Assembly: GCA_029983755.1 (NCBI GenBank) | Contig: JASBYX010000027.1 | Location: 1-21,414 of the forward strand | Reading direction: 5' to 3' | Length of the DNA stretch: 21,414 nucleotides | Origin: Anaerovoracaceae bacterium | GTDB taxonomy: Bacteria; Bacillota; Clostridia; Peptostreptococcales; Anaerovoracaceae | Shown: in pieces, positions 15,197-21,414 of the stretch | Numbering within the stretch: position 1 is the first letter of the stretch | Layout: every line of letters starts with the position of its first letter | Translations under genes and position numbers: made by a program | Notes under the pieces: generated by a model | What the model saw: only the letters and a program-made list of their open reading frames with translations | The model's database searches: none | What the model was told of the DNA's origin: nothing

Positions 15197-16748
15197 CCCC
15201 GGTCTCCCTTCTATCCCCCGTCATGTAATATCCAATGTCCATTTTACTGATTTCTCCTGCCTTGAAATGCCCTGTAATTTTACCTTCATATATGGTCACA
15301 ATTCGATCACTGAGCCTGAACACCTCGTCAAGGTCAGCGCTGGCCAACAAAACAGCAGCTCCGTTGTTACGCTTTTCAATTATTTTGTCGTGTATGAACT
15401 CCATGGCTCCTATGTCAACTCCACGGGTAGGTTGTGCGATTACAAACACCGGCGTGTCGTATGAAAATTCTCTGGCAACTACGACTTTCTGCATATTACC
15501 ACCGGACAGAGATTCCACCTGGGTACTTATGCCTGCACCTCTAATGTCAAACCTCTTAAACAAGTCTTCCGCATACCTTATAATTGAAGACTTCCTCAGA
15601 TGAATTCCCTTCCAAGAAAATGGTCTTCGGCGCTCCTTGCCTATTATTATGTTCTCAACAATTGTTGATGGGCCACTAACTCCTGTACTTATCCTATCCT
15701 CCGGAATGTGAGCCATACCTTCTTCTCTTATCTCTCTGGCGCTCAGCTTGGTTGCATTTTTCCCTTGAATGAACACTTCGCCGGACTCTATATGTCTGAG
15801 CCCTGTTATGGCCTCAATTAACTCGCTCTGCCCATTGCCCTCTATAGCTGCAATGCCCAGTACTTCCCCTTCTCTCACATCAAGGCTTATTCCGTTTACC
15901 GCAGGAAGGCCTCTATTGTCGGCGACAAAAAGATCTCGAACGCTGATTTTAACATCCCCTACCTTCCCCGTCCTCTCAAGCTTATCGAGCAAAACCTCTC
16001 GGCCGACCATCATCTCAGCAAGAATTCTCTCGTTTACATCGCTTGTATTTCTAACCCCCACGAGTTTTCCCTGCCGCATGACTCCTACCCGATCGGAGAT
16101 AGCCATTACCTCATATAGCTTGTGGGTGATGATGATAACCGTCATGCCGATTTCTCTAACAACCCTCTTAATGACTTGGAAAAGTTCCTCAGTTTCACTT
16201 GGGGTAAGCACCGCCGTAGGCTCGTCCAAGATCAAAACATCGGCACCCCTATAAAGAGTCTTAAGTATTTCAACTCTCTGCTGAATACCCACACTTGTCT
16301 CCCTCAGAATATCCTTGGGGTTGACCTTTAAACCATACTCTTTAACCAGATTTTCTGTGATTTCGTTCGCCTTGGCAAGATCATAAATAAAGCCTGACTT
16401 CCTTGGCTCCTTGCTTAAAACTATGTTTTGGGCGACAGTAAAAGATGGTACAAGCATAAAATGCTGATGTACCATTCCGATCCCCTTAGCGATGGAAACG
16501 CTGGGATGAAAGCTCTCCAGCTTCTCTCCCTTTACGTAAACCTCCCCGGCTGTGGGCTTATTGATACCGTAAAGAACGTTCATCAGTGTGCTCTTACCTG
16601 CACCGTTTTCTCCCACAAGGGCAAATACTTCACCCCTTCGGATCTCTAGGCTCACATCATCATTTGCCAATACACCGGGAAATTCCATGGATACATTTTT
16701 GAACTGTACTATGATCTCCTTTGTTTCTGTACTGCTTTCTGAATTCAA
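15189..16748 (-). CDS. nupO: Double ATP-binding protein of nucleoside ABC importer, NupO type
   Basis: This cytoplasmic ATPase powers the importer and carries two ABC domains in one chain of 519 residues. In domain 1, Walker A GENGAGKST is at 46-54, the Q-loop VHQH at 93-96, the signature region SVGIQQR at 152-158, Walker B VLILDEPTA at 171-179 and the H-loop His209. In domain 2 the Walker A is degenerate (EGNGQSEL at 303-310), the signature LSGGNMQK at 414-421 is good, and Walker B reads VFVIAQPTRG. Degeneracy of domain 2 is normal in this family. Translation starts at TTG: no ATG exists upstream of the conserved domain and AAGGAG lies nine bases before it. Confidence 0.93.
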   Translation of the reverse strand: MNSESSTETKEIIVQFKNVSMEFPGVLANDDVSLEIRRGEVFALVGENGAGKSTLMNVLYGINKPTAGEVYVKGEKLESFHPSVSIAKGIGMVHQHFMLVPSFTVAQNIVLSKEPRKSGFIYDLAKANEITENLVKEYGLKVNPKDILRETSVGIQQRVEILKTLYRGADVLILDEPTAVLTPSETEELFQVIKRVVREIGMTVIIITHKLYEVMAISDRVGVMRQGKLVGVRNTSDVNERILAEMMVGREVLLDKLERTGKVGDVKISVRDLFVADNRGLPAVNGISLDVREGEVLGIAAIEGNGQSELIEAITGLRHIESGEVFIQGKNATKLSAREIREEGMAHIPEDRISTGVSGPSTIVENIIIGKERRRPFSWKGIHLRKSSIIRYAEDLFKRFDIRGAGISTQVESLSGGNMQKVVVAREFSYDTPVFVIAQPTRGVDIGAMEFIHDKIIEKRNNGAAVLLASADLDEVFRLSDRIVTIYEGKITGHFKAGEISKMDIGYYMTGDRRETGDE

Positions 16749-16763
16749 ATATCCTTACTCCTT

Positions 16764-16792
16764 AAAAGCTCCCTGACATCTCTGCAGGGAGC
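16764..16792 (-). terminator. Hairpin with T-run between the Bmp lipoprotein and ATPase genes
   Basis: Read leftward, an eight-bp stem GCTCCCTG/CAGGGAGC with a nine-base loop (16792-16768) is followed by TTTT. It sits directly before the ATPase ribosome site. It could end part of the transcripts, or protect the 3' end of the lipoprotein message, so that more binding protein than transporter is made. Confidence 0.6.
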
Positions 16793-16833
16793 CTTAACAT
16801 CTTTAAAACTATTTGACTTAATATGTGACAAAG

Positions 16834-17853
16834 TTACTGTCTAGCAGTGTCAACCTTAATCTTTCCATCCACGATATCCTTTTGAATATCTTCGACTTCT
16901 TTCTTCAGCTCGTCGGAAACCTGCTGTGGTGCATCCTTCTCACCATATCCGACAGAGATGAATCCTGTTGCCATATCAGCAATCCAAGTTCTGTTTCCTT
17001 CGAACTTCCCATCCTTCACAAAATCTTTCACAACCTTGTAAATAGATTCGTCTACGTTCTTAACCATGGAGCAGATAATTGTGTCAGGTGCAATGTACTT
17101 CTGATCAGAGTCAACTCCGATTACAAAATAACCATCTTCCTTACCTGACTCGATTACGCCTGATCCGGAGTTACCTGCTACCGCAAAAATAATGTCTGCA
17201 CCCTTGCTGTGAAGAGCCTGAGCACACTCTTTACCCTGTGCAGGATCCTCAAAGTCTCCAACATAGTTCTTTACAATCTTTATGTCAGGATTTGCCTTCT
17301 TTGCTCCCTGCTCATATCCAACGATGAAATCATTGATAGTGTCCTGGTCCAATCCACCTACGGCACCTATCGTTCCGGTTTTGCTCATCTTTGCAGCTAT
17401 ATAACCAACCAGATAAGAACCCTCATTCTGAGCATAGTTTATGTACAAAATATTCTCGTGGTTCTTCTCACCGGCGTTGTCTACCCATATAAATTTCTTG
17501 TCAGGGTAGTCGTCTGCAACCTTCTCGATGTCCCCAAATTCCCAACCGACAGGAATGATTATGTCGGCCTTATCTGCCGCATTTCTCATCTGCTGCTCGA
17601 AGTTTTCACCTCTGCACTCGATTGTCATAGGCTTTACAAGTCCTTCATCAGTCAGCTTATCAAGGCCTTTCTTTGAAGAATCATAGAAGGATCTGTCGCC
17701 AAATCCATCTGCTACAACAACGGCAACAACAGGCTTTTTGTCCTTCTTGTCGCCACTATCCTTGCCCTTGTCCTTGTCACCGCAACCGGCAAGAACTGCT
17801 GCCATAGAAATTACCATCACAATAGAGATGGCCAAAACGATAATTTTTCTCAT
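16834..17853 (-). CDS. nupN: BMP-family nucleoside-binding lipoprotein of ABC importer
   Basis: This is the surface solute-binding lipoprotein that delivers nucleosides to the NupO/P/Q-type transporter. The signal peptide ends in lipobox LAGC with Cys24 lipidated; a Lys/Asp/Gly-rich linker to about residue 40 leads into the PBP1-type domain (VVADGFGDRSFYDSSKKG, GAVGGLDQDTINDFIVGYEQG, VAGNSGSGVIE), typical of Bmp/Med proteins. The frame opens at an ATG at 17874, but the stretch up to 17854 contains GGAGGAGAAG, a ribosome site placed five bases before the ATG at 17853, so I use 17853 (339 residues). It is first in its operon, followed by a hairpin and the ATPase gene. Purine nucleoside specificity is inferred from the family. 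Confidence 0.94.
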   Translation of the reverse strand: MRKIIVLAISIVMVISMAAVLAGCGDKDKGKDSGDKKDKKPVVAVVVADGFGDRSFYDSSKKGLDKLTDEGLVKPMTIECRGENFEQQMRNAADKADIIIPVGWEFGDIEKVADDYPDKKFIWVDNAGEKNHENILYINYAQNEGSYLVGYIAAKMSKTGTIGAVGGLDQDTINDFIVGYEQGAKKANPDIKIVKNYVGDFEDPAQGKECAQALHSKGADIIFAVAGNSGSGVIESGKEDGYFVIGVDSDQKYIAPDTIICSMVKNVDESIYKVVKDFVKDGKFEGNRTWIADMATGFISVGYGEKDAPQQVSDELKKEVEDIQKDIVDGKIKVDTARQ

Positions 17854-18049
17854 CTTCTCCTCCAGTAATATCATTTTGAAAATAAAAATAATGTGTTAAA
17901 AATATATGATCACAAGCACAGAAAATTTGAACTCTCCATCCGAACTCTCCTAAGAACCTATTTACATGCTAGTCTTGACATAAAAATAAATTCCAAGATG
18001 CTCCAAGAGAGGTAAACGTTCTGTGCCCAATCAAAGACAAGTTAAAATC
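17854..18049. other. Gene-free region upstream of the nucleoside importer
   Basis: No gene or confident promoter is seen. It contains two direct repeats of GAACTCTCC (17929-17937 and 17942-17950, 13-bp period) and two of TCCAAGA near 17992-18008. I looked for a purine riboswitch and did not find its conserved elements, and no terminator hairpin is evident after the cysteine-rich gene. Confidence 0.3.
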
Positions 18050-18280
18050 CTAATCAGTCTCTTTGTCCTTAGCGATGCTCGCCTCTATGCGTTTGATATC
18101 CTTCTCAGGAAGACCACAAGAAGCAGCGTTTCCACATCCGCTGCAACCCATGCCGCAGCCCCCTTGGAAACCTTCCCCATCGCTGTTTTTCTCACCGAAA
18201 TACACCAGAGCAAATCCGATTGCAGCAATTGCAACTGCCGCTAAGATGATATATCCGATATGACTGAGAAAATAATCCAT
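18050..18280 (-). CDS. Small cysteine-rich single-pass membrane protein
   Basis: This 76-residue protein has one membrane helix at about 8-28, followed by a Gly/Cys-rich patch with Cys42, Cys46, Cys49 and Cys55 (pattern C-x3-C-x2-C-x5-C) and a charged tail of about 20 residues. It resembles in layout the small cysteine-rich membrane proteins found with FeoB iron transporters, but I do not see feo genes here. The four cysteines could bind a metal or an Fe-S cluster. Its ATG overlaps the stop of the GGGtGRT gene as TAATG, so the two are almost certainly translated together. No function is established; a link to the upstream NifU-like protein is inference. Confidence 0.82.
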   Translation of the reverse strand: MDYFLSHIGYIILAAVAIAAIGFALVYFGEKNSDGEGFQGGCGMGCSGCGNAASCGLPEKDIKRIEASIAKDKETD

Positions 18281-19278
18281 TATTTGCCACCTTCCTGAAC
18301 GGCAACGGCTGTAGCAACAGTAGCTCCAACTATAGGATTGTTCCCCATTCCAATAAAGCCCATCATCTCAACATGAGCAGGAACGGAAGAACTACCGGCA
18401 AACTGTGCATCTGAATGCATTCTTCCCATAGTGTCTGTCATACCGTATGATGCAGGCCCTGCCGCCATATTATCAGGGTGAAGAGTTCTTCCCGTTCCTC
18501 CACCGGAGGCAACAGAAAAGTACTTCTCTCCCATTTCTGTCTTTTCTTTCTTATAGGTTCCTGCAACAGGATGCTGGAACCTTGTTGGGTTTGTAGAGTT
18601 ACCTGTGATAGAGATGTCAACTCCTGCATGGTGCATGATGGCAACACCCTCTCTCACATCGTCAGCGCCATAGCACTTAACCTTACCACGCTCACCTTTT
18701 GAATACTGCGTTTCTTCAACTACATTAAGCTCACCCTTGTGATAATCAAACTGAGTCTTAACATAGGTAAAACCATTGATTCTGGATATAATCTGAGCCG
18801 CATCCTTTCCAAGTCCATTTAGCACAACCCTTAGAGGCTTCTTCCTCACCTTGTTTGCAGAATTTGCAATGCCGATTGCACCTTCAGCTGCTGCAAAAGA
18901 CTCGTGACCTGCAAGGAAGCAGAAGCACTCGGTCTTCTCATTCAAAAGCATCGAAGCCAGATTTCCGTGTCCAATTCCGACCTTCCTGTCCTCAGCAACA
19001 GATCCCGGAATGCAGAATGCCTGTAGACCTTCCCCTATAGCTCTCGCCGCAGAAACAGCGTCAAAGGCACCTTTCTTGATAGCAATTGCAGCGCCTAGAG
19101 TATATGCCCAGCAAGCATCATCAAAGCAAATAGTTTGAACGCCTCTAACAAGTTCTATAGGGTCAAAACCTCTGTCAAGGCACATCTGCCTAGCCTCCTC
19201 AAGATCTTTGATCCCATGGTCGGCCATAACCTTTTCAATCTTATCTATTCGTCTCTCGTAATTTTCAAAATTAGCCAT
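18280..19278 (-). CDS. GGGtGRT-family protein, function unknown
   Basis: The 332-residue protein contains the motif GGGTGRT at 259-265, for which this family is named, followed by a highly conserved-looking C-terminal region rich in Gly, Met and His (MTDTMGRMHSDAQFAG at about 280-295). Seven cysteines are present: 33, 51, 56, 89, 118, 120 and 202, including a C-x4-C and a C-x-C pair that could bind metal or a cluster. There is no signal peptide or membrane segment, so it is likely cytoplasmic. GGAGG lies seven bases before the ATG, and the gene starts 11 bp after the NifU-like gene. Family members commonly sit beside such a scaffold gene. Biochemical function is not known to me. Confidence 0.9.
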   Translation of the reverse strand: MANFENYERRIDKIEKVMADHGIKDLEEARQMCLDRGFDPIELVRGVQTICFDDACWAYTLGAAIAIKKGAFDAVSAARAIGEGLQAFCIPGSVAEDRKVGIGHGNLASMLLNEKTECFCFLAGHESFAAAEGAIGIANSANKVRKKPLRVVLNGLGKDAAQIISRINGFTYVKTQFDYHKGELNVVEETQYSKGERGKVKCYGADDVREGVAIMHHAGVDISITGNSTNPTRFQHPVAGTYKKEKTEMGEKYFSVASGGGTGRTLHPDNMAAGPASYGMTDTMGRMHSDAQFAGSSSVPAHVEMMGFIGMGNNPIVGATVATAVAVQEGGK

Positions 19279-19289
19279 CAGTCTACCTC

Positions 19290-19982
19290 CTATTCATGTC
19301 TTGGATCGATGTACTTTACAGCTTCATCATATCTTCCGTAGGTCCCGCTAGCTTCCTCAAAAGCATCTTTGTGGGGTTTCCCTGCCTTGATGAGCTCAAG
19401 CATCTTACCAAGATTAACATACTTGTAGCCGATGATATTATTCTCTTCGTCAAGAGCCTGCTCGATTACATACCCTTCAGCAATCTCAAGATACCTCGGT
19501 CCTTTAAGATCTGTGGAATAAATAGTAGCCACCTGGCTCCTTATGTTCTTCCCAAGATCCTCAAGACCGGAACCTACCGCAAGTCCTCCCTCGGAAAATG
19601 CAGACTGAGATCTTCCGTAAACAATCTGAAGGAAAAGCTCCCTCATCGCAGTATTAATGGCATCGCAAACCAGGTCGGTATTCAAAGCCTCAAGAATAGT
19701 CTTCCCGGTCAAAATCTCCCCTGCCATGGCAGCAGAATGAGTCATTCCTGAACATCCTATGCACTCGATCAGCGCCTCCTGGATAATTCCTTCCTTAATA
19801 TTAAGAGTAAGCTTGCAAGCCCCCTGCTGTGGAGCACACCAACCAACACCGTGAGTCAGCCCGGAAATATCCGTAACGTCCTTCGCCTTGACCCATTTAC
19901 CTTCCTCAGGAATTGGAGCAGGGCCGTGATTGGCTCCCTTGTTGACTATACACATCTCCTCAATCTCTTTCGTATAAATCAT
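19290..19982 (-). CDS. NifU/IscU-like iron-sulfur scaffold protein
   Basis: The 230-residue protein matches the IscU/NifU N-terminal fold. WCAPQQGACKLTL (48-60) and ECIGCSGMTHSAA (73-85) correspond in layout to the IscU cysteine loops, followed by the GEILTGKTILEAL helix (88-100). Cysteines are at 11, 49, 56, 74, 77 and 106. About 110 residues beyond the core have no counterpart in standard IscU, and the protein is longer than typical IscU (about 130-150). No iscS/sufS or suf genes are nearby, so it is probably not the housekeeping scaffold but the partner of the adjacent GGGtGRT protein. The ATG follows AAGGAGG at five bases and a good promoter lies about 30 bp further upstream. Confidence 0.85.
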   Translation of the reverse strand: MIYTKEIEEMCIVNKGANHGPAPIPEEGKWVKAKDVTDISGLTHGVGWCAPQQGACKLTLNIKEGIIQEALIECIGCSGMTHSAAMAGEILTGKTILEALNTDLVCDAINTAMRELFLQIVYGRSQSAFSEGGLAVGSGLEDLGKNIRSQVATIYSTDLKGPRYLEIAEGYVIEQALDEENNIIGYKYVNLGKMLELIKAGKPHKDAFEEASGTYGRYDEAVKYIDPRHE

Positions 19983-20012
19983 ATGGTCCTCCTTGTCCGT
20001 TTAACTAAATTA

Positions 20013-20041
20013 AGTATAGCATTTACACCTTATTTTTTCAA
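20013..20041 (-). promoter_or_regulatory. Promoter of the NifU-like/GGGtGRT/cysteine-rich cassette
   Basis: On the minus strand TTGAAA (20041-20036), a 17-base spacer and TATACT (20018-20013) form a strong sigma-A promoter, five of six matches in each box. The leader is only about 25 bases. Confidence 0.65.
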
Positions 20042-20050
20042 CAAAATATC

Positions 20051-20065
20051 AGCCTTCCCCAGGCT
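20051..20065 (-). terminator. Weak hairpin after coaBC
   Basis: Read leftward, AGCCT/AGGCT with loop GGGGA is followed by GATATTTTG. The stem is only five bp and the T-run is poor, so coaBC transcripts may partly read into the cassette. Confidence 0.3.
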
Positions 20066-20086
20066 TTTACGATGGGGTGTTTTTCC

Positions 20087-21295
20087 CTATCCCTCGCTTT
20101 TCGACTTCGAGAGACTCATTATCTTGTCAACAATCCTTGTCGCAACCTCAGCCTTCGTCAAAAGTTCCAATTCCTCGTAGCCGTCAGATGTAATGAAAGT
20201 TACAAGATTGGTATCCGTTCCAAATCCTGCCCCCTGATCCTTTAGGTTGTTTGCTACTATCAAATCTGCATTTTTCCTGTGAAGTTTAGCCGTTGAGTTT
20301 TCAATTAGATTTTCTGTCTCCATGGAAAATCCGCAAATAATCTGGGATGGGCTCTTATTCTCCCCAAGGTATTTGAGTATGTCCCTTGTCCTCTCAAGCT
20401 TTATACTCATATCCCCATCTTTTTTCTTAACTTTTTCTGTTGCAACTTCAGTCGGTCTGTAGTCAGAAACTGCTGCCGCCTTTATTATTACATCGGCACC
20501 CTTGCCATATTTTTTGCAAGCTTCAAACATATCAGCTGCTGTGGGAGTTTCGATAACATGCACAAACTCCGGAGGCTCTCCGGTAGTAGCACCCTTGCAC
20601 AAAATTACTTTAGCTCCCCTCATCATGCATTCTTTGGCAAGTGCAAATCCCATTTTCCCCGAGGAGTGGTTGGTGATGAAACGCACCGGATCGATTGGCT
20701 CTTTTGTTGCACCGGCGGTTATAAGGACACTCATACCATCCATGTCCTTCTCCCTTGCAATTTCCTTCTCGATGTAGGAAAGGATCAGGTCGGGCTCAGG
20801 CATCTTGCCAACGCCGGTGTCTCCGCATGCAAGATAGCCTGAATTTGCCGGAACGACGGTGATTCCAAGGGAATCCAGCTTGTCCATATTCTCCTGGGTC
20901 AGAGGGTTGTTGTACATGTTGGTGTTCATGGCAGGCACTACAATCTTGGGACATGTGGCAGCTAAAAATGTCGTAGTCAGCATGTTATCGGCAAGTCCAT
21001 ATGTCAGTTTAGCTATTGTATTTGCAGTTGCCGGAGCCACGACGAAAATATCTGCCTTTTTTGCAAGAGCTATGTGTTCCACATCATAGCTAAAATTTCT
21101 ATCAAAGGTGTCAACTATAGCTTTGTTTCGTGTGATAGCCTCGAAGGTCTCCTGGGTTATGAAGTGTGTAGCACCTTCAGTCATCAATACATCAACATTG
21201 GCACCCTGCTTAGTGAGAGCACTTGCAAGGCTTGCTATTTTGTACGCGGCGATTCCCCCTGTAACGCCCAGAATTATATTCTTTCCTTGTAACAT
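20087..21295 (-). CDS. coaBC: Bifunctional phosphopantothenoylcysteine decarboxylase / phosphopantothenate-cysteine ligase
   Basis: This enzyme makes 4'-phosphopantetheine for coenzyme A: CoaB joins cysteine to phosphopantothenate using CTP and CoaC decarboxylates it with FMN. In the 402-residue product the CoaC half (about 1-185) has catalytic His74 (DVEHIAL), PAMN at 121-124 and the lid cysteine Cys157 in SGYLACGDTG. The CoaB half (about 188-400) has NHSSGKMG at 209-216, AAAVSDYRP at 273-281 and the Lys-rich EKVKKKDG segment. The frame extends to a TTG at 21325, but AAGAGGA six bases before the ATG at 21295 marks that as the start. CoaBC residues align closely with the E. coli enzyme's active-site numbering. 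Confidence 0.95.
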   Translation of the reverse strand: MLQGKNIILGVTGGIAAYKIASLASALTKQGANVDVLMTEGATHFITQETFEAITRNKAIVDTFDRNFSYDVEHIALAKKADIFVVAPATANTIAKLTYGLADNMLTTTFLAATCPKIVVPAMNTNMYNNPLTQENMDKLDSLGITVVPANSGYLACGDTGVGKMPEPDLILSYIEKEIAREKDMDGMSVLITAGATKEPIDPVRFITNHSSGKMGFALAKECMMRGAKVILCKGATTGEPPEFVHVIETPTAADMFEACKKYGKGADVIIKAAAVSDYRPTEVATEKVKKKDGDMSIKLERTRDILKYLGENKSPSQIICGFSMETENLIENSTAKLHRKNADLIVANNLKDQGAGFGTDTNLVTFITSDGYEELELLTKAEVATRIVDKIMSLSKSKSEG

Positions 21296-21377
21296 TTCTT
21301 TCCTCTTAGATTCTAGATTTGTCAAATTACCGATTCCGATCTCAATAATGTGGATTTAATCTTCATTTACATTTAGT

Positions 21378-21386
21378 ATTATACCA
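21378..21386 (-). promoter_or_regulatory. Extended -10 promoter of coaBC
   Basis: TGGTATAAT on the minus strand fits an extended -10 element. No good -35 is visible, which such promoters tolerate. The predicted leader is about 75 bases. Confidence 0.55.
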
Positions 21387-21414
21387 TCAATCTGCATTTT
21401 ATATGTAATTATTT

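Noticed and set aside
17854..18049. Purine riboswitch before the nucleoside importer
   Set aside because: Expected from the function, but none of the conserved purine aptamer elements can be picked out; only short direct repeats are present.

Overview
The window reads as ordinary chromosome from a low-to-moderate G+C, Gram-positive anaerobe of the class Clostridia. Supporting this are strong AGGAGG-type ribosome sites, an mre/PBP2/MinD cluster next to radC, a BmpA-type nucleoside transporter, and a NifU-like/GGGtGRT protein pair. Genus is not certain; an Anaerovoracaceae or Eubacterium-like relative is a guess from gene content. Except for tpx, every gene is on the minus strand, so transcription runs right to left.

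Right end (about 21.4-18.0 kb): coaBC (coenzyme A synthesis) has an extended -10 promoter. It is followed by a three-gene cassette with its own good promoter: a NifU/IscU-like scaffold protein, a GGGtGRT-family protein of unknown function, and a 76-residue cysteine-rich membrane protein whose start overlaps the preceding stop codon. This is the least understood unit here and the best candidate for an undescribed system, probably linked to Fe-S clusters or metals.

Middle right (about 17.9-13.1 kb): a complete BmpA/NupNOPQ-type nucleoside ABC importer, with lipoprotein, double ATPase and two permeases. A hairpin plus T-run separates the lipoprotein gene from the rest, as expected if the binding protein is made in excess. 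Next (13.0-11.9 kb) is a lipoprotein with trigger-factor PPIase and chaperone-like domains but no ribosome-binding domain, which suggests a surface foldase. A clear terminator follows, then an AGCS-family sodium/amino-acid symporter.

Middle (about 10.2-9.3 kb): tpx (thiol peroxidase) points right and converges on the symporter gene; a 19-bp perfect hairpin lies between them. tpx diverges from nrdR, and the shared intergenic region carries an exact NrdR-box core placed to repress nrdR.

Left half (about 9.3-0.05 kb): nrdR-cmk-radC-mreB-mreC-mreD-PBP2-minD, closely packed or overlapping, followed by a membrane-anchored protein of unknown function. A near-consensus internal promoter lies at the end of cmk. 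The cluster supports cell elongation and division-site selection. Oddities are a 909-residue PBP2 with two large inserts in its catalytic domain, a MinD without its membrane-binding tail or an adjacent MinC/MinE, and an NrdR with a charged tail. Translation starts for mreB, radC, the Bmp lipoprotein and coaBC were moved inward to the ATG that follows a real ribosome-binding site.
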